Assembly (NCBI GenBank): GCA_022822545.1
Contig: JAJEBE010000032.1
Coordinates: forward strand, 62,001-126,000
Origin: Anaerolineae bacterium
GTDB lineage: Bacteria > Chloroflexota > Anaerolineae > Aggregatilineales > Phototrophicaceae
Reading direction: 5' to 3'
Length of the DNA stretch: 64,000 nt
The position numbers were made by a program, and so were the translations under genes. Shown here one piece after another: positions 55,209-64,000 of this stretch. The notes below the pieces were generated by a model that saw nothing but the letters and a program-made list of their open reading frames with translations, was not told the DNA's origin and searched no databases. How positions within the stretch are numbered: the first letter of the stretch is position 1; each line of letters starts with the position of its first letter.

Positions 55209-56135
55209 TTACTCGCTGGGCCGCCGGGCTTCTATCAGGATCCAGTCGCCACGCTGCCGCCTGACGAAATCTCGCAAGCCCGCCCGGCGCAGCGCCGCTT
55301 CGACATCGTCTGCTTGCGAATCAATGATGCCGCTGAAGATGGCTACCCCGCCCGGCCGCGGAATCTCGCCCAACCCAGCCTCCGTCATTTCGATGATGAT
55401 CCGCGCCAGGATATTAACAGCGACCAGATCGAATCGACGCGCGGAACCGCGCACACATTCCAGGCTGCCTTGCTCAGCCGCGATCTTGCCAGCCACGCCA
55501 TTAGCTTCGGCGTTGGCTCTCGTCGCCGCAACCGCGATGGGGTCGTTATCCAGCGCCAGGATAGGCCCCGCGCCCAGTTTCGCCGCCGCTATCGACAAGA
55601 CGCCGCTGCCTGAGCCCAGGTCCAGCACCATTTGCCCTGGCTGAACCAGGTCCTCCAGCGCTTCCAGGCAGAGTTGCGTACTGGGGTGGGTGCCCGTGCC
55701 GAAGGCCATGCCGGGGTCAAGGGCGATCTCGATGTCGTCCGCCGCCAGTTCTACTTCTGTCCAAAGCGGACGGATGACCAGCCGCAGCCCGATGCGTATC
55801 GGCTTGTAATGCGCCTTCCATGCCTCTGCCCAGTTGTCCGCTCGCACAGGCTGATACACCGGCCTAGGCATCGGATACATCAGCCGCATATGTCCAAGCG
55901 CCGTCTCCAGCTCGTTCTTCTTCTGGTCGAAACTATCGTCCGCGGGAAAATAGGCGCGCAGGACGAGATCTTCCGCCGGCGGCGCATCTCCTTCATCCCA
56001 GGTGTCCGGCGGGATATCGTCTCGCTCGATCGAGACGCCTTGATGGCCGAAACGGCCGAGCACTTCCGCAACCGCTTCCGCACTCTCGCCATCGACTCGC
56101 AAGCTAACTTCGATCCAGTCGCCGCCCTTATTCAT
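55209..56135 (-). CDS. prmA: Ribosomal protein L11 methyltransferase
   Basis: ALDPGMAFGTGTHPSTQLCLEALE, VLDLGSGSGVLSIAAAKLGA, VAVNILARIIIEM. Confidence 0.95.
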   Translation of the reverse strand: MNKGGDWIEVSLRVDGESAEAVAEVLGRFGHQGVSIERDDIPPDTWDEGDAPPAEDLVLRAYFPADDSFDQKKNELETALGHMRLMYPMPRPVYQPVRADNWAEAWKAHYKPIRIGLRLVIRPLWTEVELAADDIEIALDPGMAFGTGTHPSTQLCLEALEDLVQPGQMVLDLGSGSGVLSIAAAKLGAGPILALDNDPIAVAATRANAEANGVAGKIAAEQGSLECVRGSARRFDLVAVNILARIIIEMTEAGLGEIPRPGGVAIFSGIIDSQADDVEAALRRAGLRDFVRRQRGDWILIEARRPSE

Positions 56136-57276
56136 CGCCAGCGAGGAAGTCCATCACCTTGTCAAAGAATCCGCGACCGCCGGTCTGCGGACTTATCTCG
56201 CGCCCGAAGGTCTCGGCCAATTGCTCAAACAACTCGCGCTGCTTCTCGTTTAATTGAATCGGCGTCATGACCTGCACATATACCAGTTGATCGCCGCGGC
56301 CCGAATTGCTGCCATCGGGGCGCAAACGCGGGAAGCCCTTGCCGCGAAGACGGAAGACCTTGCCCGTTTGCGTCCCGGGCGGTATCGAAAGCTCTTGCGG
56401 GCCATCGACCGAGTCCACTTGAATCCGGTCGCCCAAGGTCGCCTGCGCGATGTTGATGCTGATGTCCAGGACGATGTCATTCTCTTTGCGCTTGAAATAG
56501 GCGTGGTCCTTGACATGCACCACAACAAAGAGATTGCCGGGCGGCGCGCCCCGCTCGCCCGCATCGCCATCGCCGCGCACCTGAATCTGTATGCCTTCAC
56601 TGACGCCGGCCGGAATCTTGACATTCAGCACCGCCCGCTTGCGCCGGCGCCCGGAGCCGTCGCAATTGCGGCAGGGATTGGTGATGACTTGCCCCTTGCC
56701 GCCGCAATTGGGGCAGGTGTGCGACTGCACCATCGAGCCGAGAAATGTCTGCCGCACGACGCGCTCCTCGCCACTGCCATTGCAGCGCGAGCAAGTCGTC
56801 GGTCGCGTGCCCTCGGCGGCGCCCAGGCCATCACAAGAATCGCAGACTTCCAGCCGCTGAAACTCGATCTCCTTCTCGACGCCGAAGACCGACTCAACAA
56901 AGTCGATCGTCACATCAACACGGCGATCGCGTCCCCTGGCCGCGCCCCGCCGGCCCGCTCCCCTGCTGCCCCCAAATGCGCTGTTGAAGACCTCAAAGAT
57001 ATCGCCGAAGTCTTCAAAGCCGATGCCGCCCATGCCCTGACCGAATCCGCCCGCGCCATTGACGCCGGCATGACCAAAGCGGTCATAACGCGCCCGCTTG
57101 TCGTCATCGGAGAGCACTTCATAAGCTTCGTTGATCTCTTTGAATTTTTCTTCCGCGTCCGCCTCAGCGCTGACATCGGGGTGATATTGCCGCGCCAAAC
57201 GCCGGAACGCGCCTTTGATCTCGCTTGAATCCGCGCCCCGCGCGACGCCGAGCACATCGTAATAATCTCTTGGCAT
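56128..57276 (-). CDS. dnaJ: Chaperone DnaJ
   Basis: J domain with HPD, Gly/Phe region, four CxxCxGxG-type repeats. Confidence 0.98.
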   Translation of the reverse strand: MPRDYYDVLGVARGADSSEIKGAFRRLARQYHPDVSAEADAEEKFKEINEAYEVLSDDDKRARYDRFGHAGVNGAGGFGQGMGGIGFEDFGDIFEVFNSAFGGSRGAGRRGAARGRDRRVDVTIDFVESVFGVEKEIEFQRLEVCDSCDGLGAAEGTRPTTCSRCNGSGEERVVRQTFLGSMVQSHTCPNCGGKGQVITNPCRNCDGSGRRRKRAVLNVKIPAGVSEGIQIQVRGDGDAGERGAPPGNLFVVVHVKDHAYFKRKENDIVLDISINIAQATLGDRIQVDSVDGPQELSIPPGTQTGKVFRLRGKGFPRLRPDGSNSGRGDQLVYVQVMTPIQLNEKQRELFEQLAETFGREISPQTGGRGFFDKVMDFLAGDE

Positions 57277-57526
57277 GGAGTTGGTCCTGTAATTTCACTC
57301 TCGGCTTGGCGCTACTCAATTAGAATCGTGTGAAACGGCGTATATGTCAATACGGCGACAGTTTTTGCTGATGCAGGTGGCGCTATTGTTTTTACGAGCC
57401 CGCGCTAATCGCCGAGGTTCGTGCAAAGGCGTCCCAATGAGTAGCGATGCAGCGGTAAAACGCCGCAAAATACGCGGAAAATGCCTATAAAACCCCAAGA
57501 TTCTCCAGGAATTCCGACAAAATGAT

Positions 57527-57552
57527 ATACCGTATTGATACAGTATGTATAC
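57527..57552. repeat. Two ATACNGTAT palindromes at 11-bp period followed by GTATAC
   Basis: ATACCGTAT 57527-57535, ATACAGTAT 57538-57546, GTATAC 57547-57552. Confidence 0.45.
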
Positions 57553-57564
57553 CAGGACGTTGGC

Positions 57565-57581
57565 GGGTGGGGGGGGTGGGG
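57565..57581 (+). other. G-quadruplex-capable motif GGGTGGGGGGGGTGGGG
   Basis: Four G3 tracts possible within 17 nt. Confidence 0.55.
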
Positions 57582-57748
57582 TAGTTCAGGGCTGGCGCGC
57601 ATATCTACTCAAACTCAGCAAGGGACATGGGATGCCGGGGCGACTCGGTGAGCCGCCCACATAACATTGATTTCACCATCGGCAAGATCTGACCGGAGAA
57701 TGCCCGCTCCTCAGCCTAGGTTTTGGGGAAGGGAGCGGGTGTTGCGGC

Positions 57749-59626
57749 CTAAGTCTCCGTGAACTCGGCATCGATGACATCTTCATCTTCCGGCGTGGCC
57801 GCCCCCTGTCCATCAGTCGCCGCCTCCTGATACATCTGCGCGCCCAATGTCTGCAACTGCGCCATCAGCGCTTCGGTCGCCGCTTTGATCTCGCTGACGT
57901 TGCCGCTCTCCTTCGCTTGACGCGCGGCTTCAATCTTCTCTTCCGTCTGCGTCACAGCATCGGCCGGCAGCTTGTCCCGATTCTCATTGATCAACTTCTC
58001 GGCTTGGAATATCGCGCCCTCAGCCTGATTGTTGACCTCCACCTGCTCCTTGCGCTCGGCATCCTGCCCCGCGAATTTCTCGGCTTCAGCCACCATCTTG
58101 TCGACTTCCTCGTCCGAGAGACCGCTGCTCGCCGTGATCGTGATCGCCTGTTCGCGCCCGGTCGCTTTGTCCTTGGCGCTGACGTTCAGAATGCCATTGG
58201 CGTCGATATCAAAGGTCACTTCGATCTGCGGCAGGCCGCGCGGCGCCGGCGGGATGCCGTCGAGCATGAATTTGCCCAGAGACTTGTTGTCGGCCGCCAT
58301 TGGCCGCTCGCCTTGCACGATGTGAATCTCAACGGAGGTCTGGTTGTCCGCCGCGGTCGAATAGACCTGCGATTTTTTGCTCGGGATGGTGGTGTTGCGG
58401 TCGATCATCGGCGTCGCCACCGCGCCCAAGGTCTCCACGCTCAGCGTCAAGGGCGTCACATCCAGCAGCAGAATATCCTTGACATCGCCACCGAGAACAC
58501 CCGCTTGTATCGCCGCGCCCAGCGCCACCACTTCGTCCGGGTTGACGCCCTTGGTCGGCTCCTTGCCGAAGAATTGCTTGACCGCTTCTTGTATCGCCGG
58601 CATCCGCGTCATGCCGCCGACCAGCAGCACCGCATCCACATCGCTCATGGACAAGCCCGCGTCTTTCAAAGCCTGGCGGCAAGGCTCGATCGACTTCCGC
58701 ACCAATTCATCCACCAGGCTCTCCAGCTTGGCGCGCGTCAGCGTCATGTTGAGATGCTTGGGCCCGCTCGCGTCGGCCGTGATGAAGGGCAGGTTGACCT
58801 CCGCGCTCAGCGTGGACGAAAGCTCGATCTTGGCTTTCTCGGCCGCCTCTTTCAAACGTTGCAGCGCCTGCCGATCCTGCCGCAGATCAATGCCGTTCTC
58901 CTGCTTGAATTGCTCGGCGATCCAGTTGATGACGCGGTTATCAAAATTATCGCCGCCCAGATAGGTATCGCCATTGGTCGATTTCACCTCGAAGACGCCA
59001 TCGGCCACCTCGAGTATCGAAATATCGAAGGTGCCGCCGCCCAGGTCATACACGGCGATGATGCCTTCGTTGCGGTCGCCCAGGCCGAAAGACAAACTTG
59101 ATGCCGTCGGCTCGTTGATGATGCGCAAGACTTCAAGCCCGGCGATTTTGCCGGCGTCCTTGGTGGCGTTGCGCTGGGCATCGTTGAAGTAAGCCGGCAC
59201 TGTGATCACCGCCTGATCGACTGTCTCGCCCAGGTAGGCTTCCGCGTCCGCCTTGATCTTCTGCAAGACCATCGCCGAAATCTCCGGCGCGCTGTAGTCG
59301 CGGTCGTTCAGCCGAATCCGCACATCGCCATTCGACGCCGCCGATATCTTGTACGGCACCAGCTTGGCCGCATCGGCGACTTCCGGATCGCTGAACTTGC
59401 GCCCGATGAAGCGCTTGACCGAAAACACCGTGTTCTCCGGGTTGACCACCGCTTGATTGCGCGCCACCCGGCCCACCAGCCGCTCGCCAGTCTTGCTGTT
59501 GATCGCCACCACGGACGGTATCAGATTGCCGCCCTCGGATGATGGAATCACGGTGGGTTCGCCGCCTTCCATCACAGCGACGACCGAATTGGTTGTGCCC
59601 AGGTCAATGCCAATTATTCTTCCCAT
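57749..59626 (-). CDS. dnaK: Chaperone DnaK
   Basis: [49 protein letters not shown]. Confidence 0.99.
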   Translation of the reverse strand: MGRIIGIDLGTTNSVVAVMEGGEPTVIPSSEGGNLIPSVVAINSKTGERLVGRVARNQAVVNPENTVFSVKRFIGRKFSDPEVADAAKLVPYKISAASNGDVRIRLNDRDYSAPEISAMVLQKIKADAEAYLGETVDQAVITVPAYFNDAQRNATKDAGKIAGLEVLRIINEPTASSLSFGLGDRNEGIIAVYDLGGGTFDISILEVADGVFEVKSTNGDTYLGGDNFDNRVINWIAEQFKQENGIDLRQDRQALQRLKEAAEKAKIELSSTLSAEVNLPFITADASGPKHLNMTLTRAKLESLVDELVRKSIEPCRQALKDAGLSMSDVDAVLLVGGMTRMPAIQEAVKQFFGKEPTKGVNPDEVVALGAAIQAGVLGGDVKDILLLDVTPLTLSVETLGAVATPMIDRNTTIPSKKSQVYSTAADNQTSVEIHIVQGERPMAADNKSLGKFMLDGIPPAPRGLPQIEVTFDIDANGILNVSAKDKATGREQAITITASSGLSDEEVDKMVAEAEKFAGQDAERKEQVEVNNQAEGAIFQAEKLINENRDKLPADAVTQTEEKIEAARQAKESGNVSEIKAATEALMAQLQTLGAQMYQEAATDGQGAATPEDEDVIDAEFTET

Positions 59627-59673
59627 TTCGTTTTCTCCTCGTTAGGTTCTCTGTCGCAGCTAGGGCGCCGCTA

Positions 59674-60288
59674 TTAACTCGCCACCTTGACCAGCGCGAG
59701 CCGCAGCACATTGCCGCCGGCGCGGTAGCCCTTTTGCAGAGTCTCGATCACATGCCCGCTTTCCACTTCATCGCTTTCTTCAGCGCCGATTGCCTGATGC
59801 AGGACTGGGTCAAAGGGACCGCCGGTCGGGTCTATCGCCTCGACTTCGTATTGCTCCAGCAGTGTCATGAACTTGCGCTGAATCATCGAGACGCCGCCGA
59901 TCCAGGGATCCTCGCCGATCGCCTCCGGCACATTCTCAAAGGCGCGATCGAAATCGTCGATGATCGGCAGCAAACCTTTTAGAGTATCGAGCGCCGCCCG
60001 CTGAAACAGCTCGCTCTTTTCCCGCTCGGTCCGCTTCCTGTAATTGGCAAACTCGGCGCGGGCGCGCTGCCAGCCATCTTCGTTGGTCTTGGCTTCCTTC
60101 TGCGCTTCGATCAACAGTTGCATCAGATTCGCGCCTTCGGGCAAGTCAATCTCGGCTTCCGGCGCTTCTCCCGCTGAATTAGCCGGCTCAGTCATGCCTC
60201 CGGCACCGGGGTTTTCAGCGCCTGTCTCATCGTTTGGGGTCTCGTCTTCGCGCTCCAACTCTTCGGCCGGGCTCTTGACATCGCTCAT
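59674..60288 (-). CDS. grpE: Nucleotide exchange factor GrpE
   Basis: RARAEFANYRKRTEREK, LLPIIDDFDRAFENVPE, GGPFDPVLHQAIGAEESDEVESGHVIETLQKGYR. Confidence 0.95.
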   Translation of the reverse strand: MSDVKSPAEELEREDETPNDETGAENPGAGGMTEPANSAGEAPEAEIDLPEGANLMQLLIEAQKEAKTNEDGWQRARAEFANYRKRTEREKSELFQRAALDTLKGLLPIIDDFDRAFENVPEAIGEDPWIGGVSMIQRKFMTLLEQYEVEAIDPTGGPFDPVLHQAIGAEESDEVESGHVIETLQKGYRAGGNVLRLALVKVAS

Positions 60289-60309
60289 GCATTATCCCTC
60301 TGCTAGACA

Positions 60310-60349
60310 GGTCAAACTTGTCTCAATTATGCCAGGCGACTGTTTGACC
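60310..60349. promoter_or_regulatory. Dyad GGTCAAAC-N24-GTTTGACC between hrcA and grpE
   Basis: GGTCAAAC 60310-60317, GTTTGACC 60342-60349. Confidence 0.45.
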
Positions 60350-60422
60350 AATATCAGAATCGGCACGATTATAGGCGGGAAAAACGCGCTTTTCGAGGCA
60401 ACTCAAAGAAGTCTTACGAAGT

Positions 60423-61514
60423 TTATATACTGGGATGTCCAACATCTTCGGCGCCGTCTTGATAGAGCGTCGCCAGCACATTCGTCATCAAGTTCGACAC
60501 ATAACGCACCGTGCTGATGGCGCGCCCGTAATTGATATGCGTCGGGCCCAATACGCCGATCGCCCCGCTCATTTTCTCCGGATCGCCATAGCGGCTTAGC
60601 ACCATGCTCGTGCGGCTCAAGTTCTCATAACGGCCGTCGCCGGCGATCACCACTTGCACATCGCTTTCGACGCCAGCCGCCTGCGGCAAGCGCTCCAACA
60701 ATTCGCTCAGCAGCGCGTTGAGAACCGTATGCTCTTCCAGGATGCGCATTGCCTGCTGCGCGCCTTCTTCGTCCGCGAAGCTGTTCATAAGCCGGCTCAG
60801 ACCATCGCGATAAATAAAGCGCGACCGATTGTTATCGACATTGTCGATCAGTTCCGCCGTCAACTCTGCCACTTCCCGCTCCAGCATAGGCAGGTTAATG
60901 CTGCGCAATCGCACCTGCTGCGCGCCCATATCGGCGCAGGTTTCGTTGATGCGTTTGGCCGCTTCGCCCAATTTGCTCTGGGGCACCGGCTCCGCCAGCG
61001 TCAACATGCGCTGATGCACGCTGCCGCTGTTAAGGACCAGCACCATCAGCGCCAGCCGACCCTGAATCGCTATCAGCTCGACATGCTTAAAAGAATTGGC
61101 CTGGGAAACCGGCGGCGTCACGATTGAAGCGGTCTGCACCGAACGCGCCAGCAGGGCCGCTGTCCGCCGCATCCATTGCTCCATCCCGCTCTGCAACGTC
61201 CCCACTCGCTCGGAAATATGGCTCTGCTCGCCCAACGTCAGGCTGCGCGTTTGCAGCAAGCGCCGCACAAAGTAGCGGAATCCGGCCGCGGTCGGCACGC
61301 GCCCGGCCGAGGTATGCGGCGCCGCGATGTAACCCATCTCCTCCAACTGCGACATCTCATTGCGCACGGTCGCCGAGCTGATATTAAGCTGATAATTCTC
61401 CACCAGATAGCGCGAACCCACCGGCTCCGGCTTCTCCGAATAGGCTTGCACGATGCAAGTGAGAATGTCTTCCTGGCGGCTGCTCAAGCCGGGCAATTGC
61501 CGTTCGTCGCTCAT
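60423..61514 (-). CDS. hrcA: Heat-inducible transcription repressor HrcA
   Basis: SSATVRNEMSQLEEMGYIAAPHTSAGRVPTAAGFRYFV; GAIGVLGPTHINYGRAISTV. Confidence 0.96.
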   Translation of the reverse strand: MSDERQLPGLSSRQEDILTCIVQAYSEKPEPVGSRYLVENYQLNISSATVRNEMSQLEEMGYIAAPHTSAGRVPTAAGFRYFVRRLLQTRSLTLGEQSHISERVGTLQSGMEQWMRRTAALLARSVQTASIVTPPVSQANSFKHVELIAIQGRLALMVLVLNSGSVHQRMLTLAEPVPQSKLGEAAKRINETCADMGAQQVRLRSINLPMLEREVAELTAELIDNVDNNRSRFIYRDGLSRLMNSFADEEGAQQAMRILEEHTVLNALLSELLERLPQAAGVESDVQVVIAGDGRYENLSRTSMVLSRYGDPEKMSGAIGVLGPTHINYGRAISTVRYVSNLMTNVLATLYQDGAEDVGHPSI

Positions 61515-61550
61515 CGCTGCCTGCTGGCCGATATGGCGAGTGTTCCCTGA

Positions 61551-61579
61551 ATGCTATCATGCGCCAATGACTATGACAA
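61551..61579 (-). promoter_or_regulatory. Candidate hrcA promoter TTGTCA-N17-TAGCAT (minus strand)
   Basis: Plus-strand TGACAA 61574-61579 and ATGCTA 61551-61556. Confidence 0.5.
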
Positions 61580-61827
61580 ACGGTGGAATCTGCGGATTCG
61601 CTCGGTTATTCTTGCCCGGCCGGCCATTGTCAGACCCCCACGGCTCGGCCGCAACCGATTCCGCCGCCCCTCGCCAACCGGCAAATTACGGTTTCATTAC
61701 CATGATGGGATTAGCGAGATTTCGATGTAAGAAGTTCATACGGCTTTTCGTCTAGGGGATAGATAATCGAAAGAAGCGAACGCGGAAACGAGTCCGTGCC
61801 GCTAAATAACAGAGGAGACAAATTAAC

Positions 61828-62154
61828 ATGGGCGCCAAGACAATCGCAGTCAGCGGAGAAGAATTCCAGAGCCAGGTCCTCGATAGCAGCACTCCGGTAT
61901 TGGTCGATTTCTGGGCCGAGTGGTGCGGTCCCTGCAAGATGATCGCCCCCATCGTCGATGAGATCGCCATCGAATACGAAGGCAAGCTGCGGGTCGCCAA
62001 AGTCGATGCCGATGAGAATCAGGAAATCTTGATGAACTACGGCATCATGAGCATCCCGACACTGATCTTGTTCAAAGGCGGCGACGCTGTCGAACGCATC
62101 ACCGGCTTCAAGCCAAAGGGCAAAATCGTCAGCAAGCTCGTCTCCCACATTTAG
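61828..62154 (+). CDS. trxA: Thioredoxin
   Basis: VDFWAEWCGPCKMIAPIVDEIA. Confidence 0.98.
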   Translation: MGAKTIAVSGEEFQSQVLDSSTPVLVDFWAEWCGPCKMIAPIVDEIAIEYEGKLRVAKVDADENQEILMNYGIMSIPTLILFKGGDAVERITGFKPKGKIVSKLVSHI

Positions 62155-62178
62155 CCGCCCGCTAACCAGGAATCCCGG

Positions 62179-62210
62179 CGCCCATCGGTATACGGTGGGC
62201 GTTTCGCGTT
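62179..62210 (+). terminator. Intrinsic terminator after trxA
   Basis: CGCCCATCG GTATA CGGTGGGCG then TTTCGCGTT. Confidence 0.6.
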
Positions 62211-62355
62211 CTAAGCCGGCGCGCCTCAAAGAAACCAGCGCCTACAAGCCTTTGACTCTTTCAGGCCTGACGAACTTGCTGGTATCATCAAACCTGTAGA
62301 CGCCTTGCTCGCCAAGCATAGTTTCAGCCGCAGGTAGCGGCGCCTTGGAGTTATC

Positions 62356-63435
62356 GTGAAGCAGATGCAAATGACAGATCTGGTGAAAGTGCCGGGCGCG
62401 AAATTCTACCCCGAGCCGCCCGCCGACGAACAGGAGGAGCCACAGTTGTCATCGACCATGCGCTTTGGTTCAATGAAAGTGTTTTGTGGCAGCGCTTCGC
62501 AAGGCTTGGGCAACGAGATAGTCGATTACATTTGCAGCATCTCCGAATACAACATCAAGCCGGGCGCTTATGCCCGCGCCGTCTTTTCCAACGAGAACAT
62601 CTTCATCAAGCTCGAAGAGAGCGTCCGCGGCAAAGATGTTTATCTCGTGCAGACCATGGCCTCGCCCGTACACGACAACTTCATGGAAATGCTGATCATG
62701 ATCGATGCCCTCAAGCGAGATTCCGCCTGGCGCATCAACCTGGTCGTGCCCTATATGAGCTACACTCGCTCAGATCAGAAAGACCAGCCCCGCGTGCCTA
62801 TCTCCGCCCGGCTCGTGGCAAACATGATCGAAACCGCCGGCGTCGATCGCTACATGACCGTTGATCTGCACTCGGGCCAAATTCAGGGCTTCTTCAATAT
62901 CCCCGGCGATGCGCTCACCGCCCTGCACCTCTTGAGCGACTATGTCTTGCAGAAGCTGCGAGAAGGCGAATTGAGCGATTTGGTCGTGGTGGCGACTGAC
63001 CTGGGCTTCGCCAAGAAGGGCCGCAACTGGGCGCAAACCCTGGGCGTGCCTCTGGCTTTCGTGGAAAAACGCCGCGTCGACAACGCCGAAAATCCACGGG
63101 CTCTCTCTCTCATCGGCGATGTTGAAGGCAAGAATGTCTTGCTCGTCGATGACGAAGTAAACACCGCCGGCAGCATCGTCGAAGCCGTTAATGTTGTCCG
63201 CCAACACGGCGCGCGCGATGTTCTCTTCGCCTTCACCCATCCCTTTTTCTCCGAAGCCGCTTATGAGCGCTTCGCCTCCCTCGATCTAAGCGAGATCATC
63301 TTCACCAATACCCTGCCCATTCCAAGCGAAAAGAAGCTGCCCAATATGACCGTGCTCTCCATCGCGCCCCTGCTGGGCGAAGTGATCCTGCGCGCGCATG
63401 AAGGCAGAAGCGTCGGCGCCCTCTTCAATGAATGA
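62356..63435 (+). CDS. prs: Ribose-phosphate pyrophosphokinase
   Basis: RDSAWRINLVVPYMSYTRSDQKDQPRVPISARLVANMIETAGVDRYMTVDLHSGQIQGFF; VLLVDDEVNTAGSIVEA. Confidence 0.94.
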   Translation: MKQMQMTDLVKVPGAKFYPEPPADEQEEPQLSSTMRFGSMKVFCGSASQGLGNEIVDYICSISEYNIKPGAYARAVFSNENIFIKLEESVRGKDVYLVQTMASPVHDNFMEMLIMIDALKRDSAWRINLVVPYMSYTRSDQKDQPRVPISARLVANMIETAGVDRYMTVDLHSGQIQGFFNIPGDALTALHLLSDYVLQKLREGELSDLVVVATDLGFAKKGRNWAQTLGVPLAFVEKRRVDNAENPRALSLIGDVEGKNVLLVDDEVNTAGSIVEAVNVVRQHGARDVLFAFTHPFFSEAAYERFASLDLSEIIFTNTLPIPSEKKLPNMTVLSIAPLLGEVILRAHEGRSVGALFNE

Positions 63436-64000
63436 CAAGCCCAGTCCTATAAACGACGAAGATACTGCGCCGGAACAAGAATTATCCACCCGAACTCTGT
63501 TCATTGCCGGGGCCGGTTTCCTGGCGATGCTCACAGCGCTTTACGGATTCACCCTGGCAATTGACATAGAGCAACTGCGGCTAATAGTCGCCGGCGCGGG
63601 CTTATGGGGACCCTTCCTCTATGTCGGCATCAAGGCGCTGACCTTCACCTTCGCGCCACTGTCGGCCGGTCCCATCCAATTCGCCTCGGGTTTGCTCTTT
63701 GGCGTCATCCCCGGTACATTTTATTCTGTCCTGGGCGAAGTTGTCGGGGGCACGGTCAGCGTCATTATCGCTCGTCTTTTCGGCCGCCGTATCGTGAAAA
63801 CACTGGTGGGCGAGTCGGCGCTGTCGCGGGTCGATGCCTTCTACGAAAAATACGTTGACGACTGGCGCTCACTCCTGGCGGCGCGGCTCTTGCTATTTTC
63901 GGTATACGACTTCATCAGTTACGCCGTTGGCTTGGGCAAGATTCGATATTCAACGTACATTCTGGTTTCGTTTTTTGGCGGCCTGATCCCGACATACATC
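63428..64000 (+). CDS. TVP38/TMEM64 (SNARE-associated/DedA-like) membrane protein, 3' truncated
   Basis: MNDKPSPINDEDT...FASGLLFGVIPGTFYSVLGEVVGGTVSVIIARLFGRRIVK, open to the window end. Confidence 0.8.
   Translation, partial: MNDKPSPINDEDTAPEQELSTRTLFIAGAGFLAMLTALYGFTLAIDIEQLRLIVAGAGLWGPFLYVGIKALTFTFAPLSAGPIQFASGLLFGVIPGTFYSVLGEVVGGTVSVIIARLFGRRIVKTLVGESALSRVDAFYEKYVDDWRSLLAARLLLFSVYDFISYAVGLGKIRYSTYILVSFFGGLIPTYI

Noticed and set aside
57316-57602. Short minus-strand ORFs in the dnaK-dnaJ gap
   Set aside because: No similarity, no convincing ribosome-binding site, Pro-rich start is a complement of the G-run.
57917-59101. 394-aa plus-strand ORF opposite dnaK
   Set aside because: Antisense to a certain dnaK; His/Arg-rich shadow translation.
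1-64000. CRISPR arrays, tRNA/rRNA genes, transposases, prophage genes
   Set aside because: None recognised by eye; tRNAscan and CRISPR finders should be run to confirm.

Overview
The window is a dense, high-GC bacterial chromosome segment. The gene content (short eukaryote/archaeal-type ProS, two S1-repeat paralogues, FemAB-like proteins, split nuo and atp clusters) suggests Chloroflexota, but this is an inference. From left to right it contains: a fad (beta-oxidation) locus interrupted by an antisense AAA-ATPase/DUF4276-like pair; a two-component system; a three-domain Gly/Glu/His-linker surface protein; assorted enzymes; a 1989-aa alpha-2-macroglobulin-like protein; a FemAB-FemAB-PhyH cluster; a complex I membrane-arm operon with two NuoM genes (nuoAHJKLMMN) running into a partial F0 cluster (atpZ/I, B, E, F); Mur ligase and glycan/EPS genes; proS; a tandem-NYN protein; rpsO and pnp; small-ORF and methyltransferase genes; two adjacent S1-domain proteins; rpsU and infA; a minus-strand hrcA-grpE-dnaK-dnaJ-prmA-menG cluster; then trxA, prs and a TVP38-like gene. 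I recognised no tRNA, rRNA, CRISPR array or transposase. The best leads are: (1) the ATPase/DUF4276 pair bounded by an 8-bp inverted repeat inside the fad locus; (2) a consensus promoter followed about 100 nt later by an intrinsic terminator upstream of the second S1 gene (attenuated leader or small RNA); (3) a tandem pseudo-NYN/NYN protein between translation genes; (4) a large His/Asp-rich insertion in AtpB, a 2M-like complex I whose second NuoM lacks the TM7 lysine, and a subunit b with a delta-like C-terminus. All homology calls are by eye; no searches were run.
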